The notes below the pieces were generated by a model, which ran no database searches, was not told the origin of the DNA, and worked only from the letters and a program-made list of their open reading frames with translations. The translations under genes and the position numbers were made by a program. Shown piece after piece: positions 57,538 through 64,000 of a stretch of 64,000 bases of DNA (its first letter is position 1; the number at the start of each line of letters is the position of its first letter). The stretch covers positions 1 through 64,000 of the forward strand of contig CAZNGS010000011.1 of assembly GCA_964572825.1 (NCBI GenBank), read 5' to 3'. Source of the stretch: CAYVBE01 sp964572825. Its GTDB lineage: Bacteria; Planctomycetota; Brocadiia; SM23-32.

Positions 57538-58527
57538 ATGAAGAAGGCCCTCCTGCTGCTGCCACCGGAAAACCGGAACCGCATCTACGGCCGCAAGCAC
57601 ACGGCCGCTCTCCGCCGTCTGGTGGACCTGACGGACTGCTGCGACCTGCTGGACGACATGGAGGCCCTGGCCCCGCACCTGGCCGACGCGCAGATCATCT
57701 GCTCCGGCTGGGGAATGGTGAGGATGGACGAGGCGTTCCTCGCCGCTGCGCCCGCCCTGGAGGCCGTCTTCTACGGCGCGGGGTCCGTGCGGGGTTTCGT
57801 GACGGATGCTTTCTGGGAGCGCGATATCCTGCTGACCAGCGCCTGGGCCGCCAATGCAGTTCCCGTGATCGAGATGACCCTGGCGCTCATCACCATGGGC
57901 ATGAAGAAGGCCTTCCAGTGCAACCGCCTCACGTGCGAAAACCGAACCTTCGAACGGGCGGCCGGCATCCGGGGGCTCTACGGGGCCAGGATCGGCGTCA
58001 TCGGCGTGGGCCAGATCGGCCGCGGGCTGCTCGAGCGGCTGAAGGAGTACGACGTCGAGACCTGCTGCTACGATCCCTACCTCGACCCGGCCGAGGCGGC
58101 GGCCCTGCAGGCGACGCCCGTGGAACTCGAAGAGATGTTCGCCACCTGCGACGTTGTCTCGGTCCACGCGCCGAACCTCCCCTCCACGCGGCATATGATC
58201 CGCCGCGAGCACTTTCGTCGAATGAAGGAGGGCGCGGTCTTCATCAACACCGCCCGCGGCGCCATCGTCCATCAGGATGACCTGATCGAGGAGCTGCGGC
58301 GGGGGCGCATCTTCGCCTGCCTGGACGTCACGGATCCCGAACCGCCGCAGCCGGAGAGCCGCCTCTACGCCCTGGAGAACGTTTTTCTCACTCCCCATCT
58401 GGCCGGCTCGCAGGGAGATGAGTGCCTGCGGCAGGGGGCCTTCGTCGTGGAAGAGGTCCGTCGGTACTGCTCCGGTGAGCCGCCGCAGTATCCGGTCACG
58501 CCTGATATGATGGCATGGATGGCATGA
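57538..58527 (+). CDS. D-2-hydroxyacid dehydrogenase, second type
   Basis: 329 aa from ATG 57538; an ATG at 57502 overlaps the cupin stop and would add 12 residues. The NAD fold has RIGVIGVGQIGRGLLERL. Catalytic blocks: Arg in FINTARGAIVHQDDL, Glu in DVTDPEPPQ and His in FLTPHLAGSQGDE. It differs strongly from the gene at 56010-56993. It has features of the hydroxypyruvate/glyoxylate-type branch found in sugar catabolic loci. It is cotranscribed with the cupin gene. Confidence 0.92.
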   Translation: MKKALLLLPPENRNRIYGRKHTAALRRLVDLTDCCDLLDDMEALAPHLADAQIICSGWGMVRMDEAFLAAAPALEAVFYGAGSVRGFVTDAFWERDILLTSAWAANAVPVIEMTLALITMGMKKAFQCNRLTCENRTFERAAGIRGLYGARIGVIGVGQIGRGLLERLKEYDVETCCYDPYLDPAEAAALQATPVELEEMFATCDVVSVHAPNLPSTRHMIRREHFRRMKEGAVFINTARGAIVHQDDLIEELRRGRIFACLDVTDPEPPQPESRLYALENVFLTPHLAGSQGDECLRQGAFVVEEVRRYCSGEPPQYPVTPDMMAWMA

Positions 58528-58768
58528 TGGGGGCTGTTCTGTGCGCCCTTCACAGGTGCCTGCCGTCGCTTGCAACGCCTTCCCGCGAGGGATAGCATGG
58601 AGTGTCGAAATGTAGCACGCCTCTACGCGCCGGGGGGTGTTCGCGCAGGCGCTGGAGGTGCTTACGGCTGCTCCCGACCCCATCGGTGACTTCTGCGGGC
58701 ACAAACCCGGGGGCGCCTGGCATGGCGGGACCCGTCGGTCGCCAGGGGCAAGGGGAAAGAGGACAGCA
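58528..58768. other. Intergenic region, no gene seen
   Basis: About 240 bases after the dehydrogenase gene. No promoter or repeat stands out. Confidence 0.4.
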
Positions 58769-58876
58769 ATGAGATTACGCTGCCGGCAGGAGGGCTTGCG
58801 CGGTATGGCCCTTCTCCCGCTCGCCGAATCGTTGCGCGCCGCCGAGCGATGGCGCGATGAGGAGGGGCGGCACTAA
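58769..58876 (+). CDS. Small peptide coupled to the hydrogenase maturation protease
   Basis: 35 aa (MRLRCRQEGLRGMALL, then a charged helix ending DEEGRH) from ATG 58769, with GAGGAC upstream. Its TAA overlaps the next ATG in TAATG, which suggests translational coupling. No family recognised; it is too short to be sure it is expressed. Confidence 0.4.
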   Translation: MRLRCRQEGLRGMALLPLAESLRAAERWRDEEGRH

Positions 58877-59340
58877 TGGCGCACGTCGTGGTAATCGGTT
58901 ATGGGGATCCCCGGCGCCGGGACGGTGGCCTGGGGGCCGAAGTGTCGGCCATATTGAAAGACGAGTTTGCGGGGGCTGATGTGCTGGCGCTGGCATGTCA
59001 GCGGTTGACCCCTGACCTGGCGGGGTTGCTCGGAGACTCCCGGACCGTCTTGTTCGTCGATGCCTCGGCCGAGAAGGCGGCGGGGGAGTTCAACTGCATC
59101 AGGCTGGAAGGGGCTGCCGAGTCAGAGCCGCCTGCCACTTACATCTCCACTCCGGCATCGCTGCTGGCTTTGAGCTGCTCTCTGCATGGTGAGGCACCCG
59201 AAGGGTACCTGCTTACCATTGGAGGTGCCTCCTTCGACGATGGGCGCGGGCTGTCGAGCACCGTGCGGGCCTCTCTTCCTGCCCTGCTGGAGCAAGCCCG
59301 GGGGCTTGTCCGGGCAGCCCTGTCCGAGGGCGCCCGATGA
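58876..59340 (+). CDS. Hydrogenase maturation protease-like protein
   Basis: 154 aa, family M52 (HyaD/HoxW). GAGGAGGGG lies upstream of the ATG. The N-terminus VVVIGYGDPRRRDGGLG replaces the usual GNPLxGDDG; the metal ligand Glu (or Asp) and the nickel-binding Asp in LFVDAS are in place. The protease cuts the C-terminus of the [NiFe]-hydrogenase large subunit. No hydrogenase gene is in the window, so the target lies elsewhere or the protein has another role. It follows the 35-aa peptide gene by an overlap. Confidence 0.8.
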   Translation: MAHVVVIGYGDPRRRDGGLGAEVSAILKDEFAGADVLALACQRLTPDLAGLLGDSRTVLFVDASAEKAAGEFNCIRLEGAAESEPPATYISTPASLLALSCSLHGEAPEGYLLTIGGASFDDGRGLSSTVRASLPALLEQARGLVRAALSEGAR

Positions 59341-59491
59341 GGCTTCGTTAACCCGCCCCCGATCGCCGGCCCCTGCTGCGGCCCGCTTGAGGTAACTTTC
59401 AACAGGGATGTGGGCCTCTTGCGAGATCGAGTGCGGTGCTCTATTATGGCTCGTCGAGCGAAAACGGTGGCTCCGACGTGAGGTGGTGGCC

Positions 59492-60826
59492 GTGATTCAC
59501 ATAGCTCCCTTCCGTCCCCTTCGCTACGAACCGCGCGAGATATCCTTTATCTCGCGTGTGGTGGCACCACCCTATGACCTGATTTCGCAGGCAGAGGCCG
59601 AGGAGCTCCGCCGGCGCGACCCGCATAACGTGGTACGGCTGATCCTGGGCAAAGAGGGGAAAAGTGAGCGATGTCCCGCCGACTACGAGGAGGCAGCCCT
59701 CACGACGGCCCGGTGGCGTGCCGAGGGCATACTCGTCCGCGAGCCAGAGCACGCTATCTACCTGTGTCAGCAATCCTTTACCCTCGACGAAGAGCAGTTT
59801 GTCCGGCGGGGTTTTCTCAGCGCCATACTGCTGGAAGACGGTCCGTCGGCCCGCATCCTTCCCCACGAGCACACGACCCGGCGCCCCGTCCGGGACCGCC
59901 TCCGCCTGATGGAGGCCTGCCGGGCAAGCTTGAGTCCCATCTTCGGTATCTTCAGCGACACGAACCGACAGATCGATCAGTTCCTCGCTCAACAGGAAGA
60001 CGAGGGTCCCCTCTACGAATTCTGCACACCCGATGACATCTGTTACCGGGTCTGGCGGATCACGGATAGCGGCATTATCGGCCGCCTGGCCTCGTTATTG
60101 CGGAAGGAACAGCTCCTGATCGCCGACGGCCACCACCGGTATGAGACCGCAGTCGCCTACCGGGACAAGCACCGCGACGCCCAGGGGAAGCCCGGCTCGG
60201 CACCCGAGGACTTCCTGCTTGCATTCTGCGTGTCCGCCCGGAACCCCGGCCTGCGCGTGCTGCCCACGCACCGGCTGGTTCGCACGGAGGGCCCTTTTGA
60301 TCCCAACTGGCTGGCGGACTCGCTGGCGGCACGGTTTGCCCTTGAGGAATCGCACATCGGGTCACCCCGGCAATTGCAGGAAGTTTTGCGGTCGTGGCAT
60401 CCGGAGGAAGCGGTTATCGGTTGTTACCTGGCGGGGAACCGACTCCTGCTGATCCGCCCCGGGGATGAGGGCTTTCGCGTGCCCGATTCGGTGCCCGGGC
60501 CGCCGCCGCTACGCAGGCTGCCTGTAACGGTGCTTCACTACAGCATCCTGCGCCCGTTTTTCGACATTCCTTGCAAGCTGGAGGAACCCTCGCAACGAAT
60601 GCGCTTCTCCGCCGACCTGGAACAGATCTACTGGGCGATCGAAAGCGGCCGCTCGGACGCCGCCTTCCTTCTGCCCACCATCTCGCCCGGCACACTGGCA
60701 AAGGTGGCCCGCAGCGGGCACAGGATGCCGCCGAAGACCACGTGGTTCTACCCTAAGATTCCCTCCGGGCTCGTGCTTTACCCCTTCGAGGATGACGACA
60801 AGCTGCCCCGATTGCTGCACCGCTGA
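59492..60826 (+). CDS. DUF1015-family protein
   Basis: 444 aa from GTG 59492, six bases after AGGTGG; the frame runs 28 codons further up without similarity. Signature motifs: IAPFRPLRYEPREI at the start, VVAPPYDLISQ, HNVVRLILGKE, LIADGHHRYETAVAYRD (the hallmark of the family), and RLPVTVLHYSIL. The function of the family is unknown; some members lie near serine/2-hydroxyacid dehydrogenase genes, as here. It is the last gene before the candidate origin region. Confidence 0.92.
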   Translation: MIHIAPFRPLRYEPREISFISRVVAPPYDLISQAEAEELRRRDPHNVVRLILGKEGKSERCPADYEEAALTTARWRAEGILVREPEHAIYLCQQSFTLDEEQFVRRGFLSAILLEDGPSARILPHEHTTRRPVRDRLRLMEACRASLSPIFGIFSDTNRQIDQFLAQQEDEGPLYEFCTPDDICYRVWRITDSGIIGRLASLLRKEQLLIADGHHRYETAVAYRDKHRDAQGKPGSAPEDFLLAFCVSARNPGLRVLPTHRLVRTEGPFDPNWLADSLAARFALEESHIGSPRQLQEVLRSWHPEEAVIGCYLAGNRLLLIRPGDEGFRVPDSVPGPPPLRRLPVTVLHYSILRPFFDIPCKLEEPSQRMRFSADLEQIYWAIESGRSDAAFLLPTISPGTLAKVARSGHRMPPKTTWFYPKIPSGLVLYPFEDDDKLPRLLHR

Positions 60827-61504
60827 CCCTTCTACGGCGACAGGTCCTGAGGCGACACGATGAGCCAAGGAAACACGTTGCGCAAGGCTGGCGCACCTTT
60901 GAGAACTCGCCCTTCTGTATGGTATAATCTTCATTGCAACAGGGAGAGGGGGAAGCAGGCCGATTCTCACCCTCACAGCCCGACGAAAAGGTGCTGCCAA
61001 CATGTCGAAAAGCTGTCGATTTACCGGTCTTTTGCCGCCTGTTTTTCGCTATGATTCGCGCGTACCTGGAGGCAGAGAGACTTCCGCCAGTCTCTCGTCG
61101 TCTGCCAACGCACAATCATCATGTTTTCGACAGGTTCCTGGCACCATCATGCGTTGTTCTAAAGCGCCTTTGGATAGGGAAATATACCGGTATTCTTTTT
61201 GCTCTCGACGCTCTTAGCGAAAGGTATGAATAGTACTAAAGTATCTTAGATTAAAAAATACCATACCTCAACAATCCCTGAAAGAAGTTATTCCGCCCGG
61301 CTTCACAGCCACAGAGAATGGTCCGGAGATTCTGAAAACAAGTCGGTGAAGCATCTGTGTTCCGCCGTGCGTGGTCGGCGCCCGCTCTCCGGCGGGTAGG
61401 CCTCGCAGTCGGCCATAGGGTGCAACCATGGAGCACCGACGCCGCGCCGGCCCATAGCTGTCGGGCAGGCCGTCAACACATCTGGGTTTCTGTGGGAGAG
61501 GTCC
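60827..61504. other. Candidate replication origin (oriC) region upstream of dnaN
   Basis: 678 bases without a convincing gene. TGTCGAAAA (61003-61011) and TTTTCGACA (61124-61132) are an inverted pair, each one base off the DnaA box TTWTNCACA. An AT-rich stretch lies at 61221-61270, with GGTATG and CATACC at its ends (61223-61228, 61262-61267). TTGAGA-N18-TATAAT (60899-60928) is a plausible promoter. Such a layout next to dnaN suggests an origin or part of one. Canonical DnaA boxes were not seen. Confidence 0.45.
60899..60928 (+). promoter_or_regulatory. Putative promoter in the dnaN upstream region
   Basis: TTGAGA (60899-60904), 18-base spacer, TATAAT (60923-60928). The -10 box is perfect. 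It points at dnaN, which would get a leader of about 570 bases. Confidence 0.5.
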
Positions 61505-62617
61505 ATGAAGATCGTTGCGAACAGGGACAAGCTGCACCGCGGCCTGCAACGGTTGAGCGGGGTAGTCGGCACCAGTGCTCAGCAGCCTATCTACCGGCAC
61601 GTAAAGATCGAGACGATCGACGAAGGATTGTGCCTTTCGGCCACGGACCTGGAGGTGGGACTTGCTCTGACGGTGGAGGATGTGCAGATAGAAAAGAGCG
61701 GAGCAGTTCTCCTGCCGCACGATCGGATTTCGCCGGTGCTGGGAGCAACACCGGATGAGCAGGTCGAACTTTCGGAGGACGATGGCGCGGTAGTCATCCT
61801 GACCGAAAACAGTCGGTTCCGGCTGCTGGGCGAGGATCCGTCAGAGTTCAGCCCTCTACCGGAGTTGCCGGGAGACGGCGTGGTAGAGGTCGATCCGGAG
61901 ATATTGACGTACATGGTGCGCAGAACGGTCTTCTCCACGGCCGATGAGAAAGGACGATATGCGTTGCATGGAGTGCTGTGCGTCATCGGGAAGGAAAACA
62001 CCATCGAATTGGTGGCGGCCGACGGAGCCCGGCTGGCACACGTGCGTAAGAAAGCAAGCAACCCGGACGGTATAGAGACGGAGTTTATCATCTCGCGCGA
62101 GGGATTGGAGCAGTTGGCTCATCTGGCCGATTACGGCACCGGCCCGGTCAGGTTCGGGACGGACGAAGGTCGCCTGGTGGCTCGGAACGATGCCGGCAGG
62201 CTGGTATGTCAACTTGTCGAAGGGCAGTTCCCCAACTTCCGGGAGGTGATTCCTTCCGAGAGCAAGATAAGCGTCCAGCTCGCCACCCGGGAATTGCTCA
62301 GCGCGGTGCGACGTGCCAGCTACATGACCACGGAAGAGACGCAGGTGGTGGATTTTGCTTTCGACAAGGATATCCTCACCATTACGGCTGAATCTCCTGA
62401 CGTCGGGCAGGCCGAGCTGAAGATGCCCATCGAGTACGAGGGGGAGCAAGCCGAGATATCCTTTAACCCGGAGTTTCTGCAGGAGATGCTGGCCGTTGTG
62501 GAGCGGGAATCCGTGAAGATACGTTTCACGGACCGGCGGTCTCCGTGCGTGATAAAATGTGGCTTGGACTACACTTACGTTGTCAGCCCGGTTATTCGGG
62601 AAGACGCTGAGATATGA
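61505..62617 (+). CDS. dnaN: DNA polymerase III beta subunit (sliding clamp)
   Basis: 370 aa from ATG 61505 with GGGAGAGG upstream. Three repeated clamp domains: MKIVANRDKLHRGLQRLSGV and GTSAQQPIYRHVKIE in domain 1, FRLLGEDPSEFSPLPEL with YMVRRTVFSTADEKGRYALH in domain 2, and VSPVIREDAEI at the C-terminus, which in clamps ends in a conserved pattern like this. The ring tethers the polymerase to DNA. It overlaps the next gene by four bases (ATGA) and heads dnaN-dciA-gyrB. Confidence 0.96.
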   Translation: MKIVANRDKLHRGLQRLSGVVGTSAQQPIYRHVKIETIDEGLCLSATDLEVGLALTVEDVQIEKSGAVLLPHDRISPVLGATPDEQVELSEDDGAVVILTENSRFRLLGEDPSEFSPLPELPGDGVVEVDPEILTYMVRRTVFSTADEKGRYALHGVLCVIGKENTIELVAADGARLAHVRKKASNPDGIETEFIISREGLEQLAHLADYGTGPVRFGTDEGRLVARNDAGRLVCQLVEGQFPNFREVIPSESKISVQLATRELLSAVRRASYMTTEETQVVDFAFDKDILTITAESPDVGQAELKMPIEYEGEQAEISFNPEFLQEMLAVVERESVKIRFTDRRSPCVIKCGLDYTYVVSPVIREDAEI

Positions 62618-62967
62618 GACAGTGGTCAGTGGGCTGGGACAGTCCGGAGGCGCAGACTTTCGGCGAAGTAGCCAGCAAACTCCTCCGACAGAAGAAATTC
62701 TACCAGAAGGGAAAGTACGGCTCGCTGGTGGGAGCATGGCGGCAACTGGTCGGAGAGGACGTTGCCTGCTGCACCCGGATTCGTTCGTTCGACAGGGGCG
62801 AGTTGGTGATCGAGGTGGACTCATCGTCTCTGCTCCACGAAATCAATAACTTCATGAAGGAGGCACTTCTGGACGGGCTACGCCAGACAGACGCGGGACG
62901 AGATATCGAAATGATACGATTTCGACTTGCCTCGCAGTCATTCAGAAAGCCTTCGGAGGACGCATGA
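62614..62967 (+). CDS. DUF721 / DciA-like protein
   Basis: 117 aa. The core matches DUF721: KYGSLVGAWRQLVGEDVACCTRIRSF, spanning about residues 30-55, then GELVIEVDSSSLLHEINNFM and a C-terminal RFRLAS helix. DciA is the helicase loader in most bacteria without DnaC/DnaI and carries this domain. The position between dnaN and gyrB fits such a role. It overlaps dnaN (four bases) and gyrB (ATGA). Confidence 0.85.
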   Translation: MRQWSVGWDSPEAQTFGEVASKLLRQKKFYQKGKYGSLVGAWRQLVGEDVACCTRIRSFDRGELVIEVDSSSLLHEINNFMKEALLDGLRQTDAGRDIEMIRFRLASQSFRKPSEDA

Positions 62968-64000
62968 GCGAACCGGCATCCAGCAAGCCCGGCTATGACG
63001 CGGAATCCATCCGTGTGCTCGGCGGAATAGAGCACGTTCGGCTGCGCCCGGCTATGTACATCGGGGACACGGATGAGCGCGGGCTTCACCAACTGGTCGA
63101 GGAGGTCGTGGCCAATAGCGTGGACGAGGCTATGGTGGGCGAGTGCGATGAGATACGCGTACTCCTCCACGTGGACGACAGTATATCGATTACGGACAAT
63201 GGCCGGGGCATCCCCGTCGAGATGCACATGGAGGAGAACAGGCCGGCTCTCGAGGTGGTCATGACCACTCTGAACGCCGGGGGTAAGTTTGATCACAACA
63301 GCTACAAGGTTTCGGCCGGGTTGCACGGCGTCGGCGTTTCCTGCGTGAATGCACTGAGCGAGTGGCTGGAGGCAGAGGTCTGGCGCAACGGGCACGTCTA
63401 CTTTCAGCGTTACGCGCGGGGCGAACCCCAGACTCCGGTGGAGAACCGGGGCAAGACCGACAGGACGGGGACGCGCATACGATTCAAACCTGACCCGGAT
63501 ATCTTTGAAGCGACGGAGTTCCGCCGGGACCTCATTGCCCGCCGCCTGAGGGAACTGGCGTTCCTCAACAGCGGTGTCAAGATGAGCATCTCCAGCCACC
63601 CGGATGCGGACGAAGAGACGTTCTACTACGAGGGGGGCATCCGGGAATTCGTCGCTTACCTGAACCAGGGGAAGGAGCCCCTGCACGATGTCATCCACGT
63701 CCAGGAGGAGATGGACGGCACCTATTGCGAGGTGGCGATACAGTACAACTCCGGCTACAACGAAACGATCTTCTCGTTTGCCAATAACATCAACACTGTG
63801 GAGGGCGGGACGCATCTGAGTGGACTCCGCAGTGCCCTGACGCGGACGATGAACGCCTACGCCCGGGAGAAGAATCTCTTCAAGAACGTCACTCCCGGGG
63901 GGCAGGACTACCGGGAAGGACTGACCGCCGTGGTCAGCGTCAAGTTGCCCGACCCGCAGTTCGAGGGTCAGACGAAGATGAAGCTGGGCAACCGTGAGGT
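62964..64000 (+). CDS. gyrB: DNA gyrase subunit B, cut by the right window edge
   Basis: ATG 62964 with GGAGGACGC upstream; 345 codons to the end of the window. The GHKL ATPase has LVEEVVANSVDEAM (N box with catalytic Glu), ITDNGRGIPVEMH, and LHGVGVSCVNALS. The transducer domain follows (FANNINTVEGGTHLSG). The gyrase pair introduces negative supercoils. No gyrA is visible. The absence of recF between dnaN and gyrB is notable. Confidence 0.97.
   Translation, partial: MSEPASSKPGYDAESIRVLGGIEHVRLRPAMYIGDTDERGLHQLVEEVVANSVDEAMVGECDEIRVLLHVDDSISITDNGRGIPVEMHMEENRPALEVVMTTLNAGGKFDHNSYKVSAGLHGVGVSCVNALSEWLEAEVWRNGHVYFQRYARGEPQTPVENRGKTDRTGTRIRFKPDPDIFEATEFRRDLIARRLRELAFLNSGVKMSISSHPDADEETFYYEGGIREFVAYLNQGKEPLHDVIHVQEEMDGTYCEVAIQYNSGYNETIFSFANNINTVEGGTHLSGLRSALTRTMNAYAREKNLFKNVTPGGQDYREGLTAVVSVKLPDPQFEGQTKMKLGNRE

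Noticed and set aside
60934..61233. 99-codon frame in the candidate origin region
   Set aside because: Starts with TTG, no ribosome site, arginine/proline mix without family; better explained as non-coding origin sequence.
60827..61504. Canonical DnaA boxes (TTATCCACA)
   Set aside because: No exact match on either strand; only one-mismatch variants are present, so the origin call stays tentative.
1..64000. tRNA, rRNA, insertion sequences, transposase genes and prophage genes
   Set aside because: I looked for conserved stems, CCA ends, transposase motifs and integrase genes and saw none that could be supported.

Overview
The window is a high-GC bacterial chromosome segment that looks like a free-living member of the Planctomycetota or a related lineage of the PVC group. 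This is inferred from gene content: GH116-type glycosidases, a dockerin-tailed secreted enzyme, a VIT/VWA protein, DUF6785-like membrane proteins, scattered type IV pilin genes and many secreted sugar-active proteins. No rRNA or tRNA gene was recognised. The right end carries dnaN, a DUF721/DciA-type gene and gyrB, and a parB gene with a parS site lies about 30 kb away, so the window is probably close to the replication origin.

Layout. 1-20 kb: a GH116-type glycosidase cut by the left edge, a small AsmA-like membrane protein, an SGNH hydrolase, a tungsten aldehyde oxidoreductase operon (AOR, MoaD-like carrier, ThiF-like activator), an MFS transporter converging on a GH130 mannosylglucose phosphorylase, a second GH116 enzyme, then a minus-strand sugar cluster (RpiR regulator, rhamnulokinase, large membrane protein, lipoprotein), a HAD phosphatase and a zinc sugar dehydrogenase. 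20-36 kb: a 59-residue histone-fold protein with its own promoter and terminator, a PQQ-type propeller, a Mut7-C RNase-like protein, a SpoIIE phosphatase/anti-sigma kinase fusion with its STAS partner, a flippase-like membrane protein, aroB, a tRNA-binding domain protein, a pilin, an ACT protein, surE, a Gfo/Idh-like protein, parB/parS, a stand-alone Lrp sensor domain and a VIT/VWA protein.

36-49 kb: a secreted repeat protein, an EEP-family phosphatase, deoC, GH1 beta-glucosidase, a chimeric pseudogene (lipoprotein/ROK kinase/SIS isomerase pieces), two large secreted clan-A-like glycosidases, a beta-propeller lipoprotein and a dockerin-tailed glycosidase. This is a polysaccharide-degradation neighbourhood.

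49.7-54.8 kb: a complete, compact type II-C CRISPR-Cas locus. A tracrRNA is encoded on the minus strand directly upstream of cas9, with a near-consensus promoter and a rho-independent terminator. Then come cas9 (1039 aa), cas1 and cas2 in overlapping frames, and an array of seven identical 36-bp repeats with six 30-31-nt spacers. The anti-repeat shows that crRNAs are read from the minus strand, towards the cas genes. The tracrRNA promoter overlaps the cas9 ribosome binding site on the other strand, which suggests cross-regulation.

55-60.8 kb: an aldehyde dehydrogenase remnant, a fumarylacetoacetate hydrolase-family enzyme, two D-2-hydroxyacid dehydrogenases, a cupin, an orphan hydrogenase maturation protease with a small upstream peptide, and a DUF1015 protein. 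60.8-64 kb: a 0.68-kb intergenic region with an AT-rich core and near-consensus DnaA boxes (candidate oriC), then dnaN, dciA-like and gyrB in overlapping frames, with gyrB cut by the right edge.
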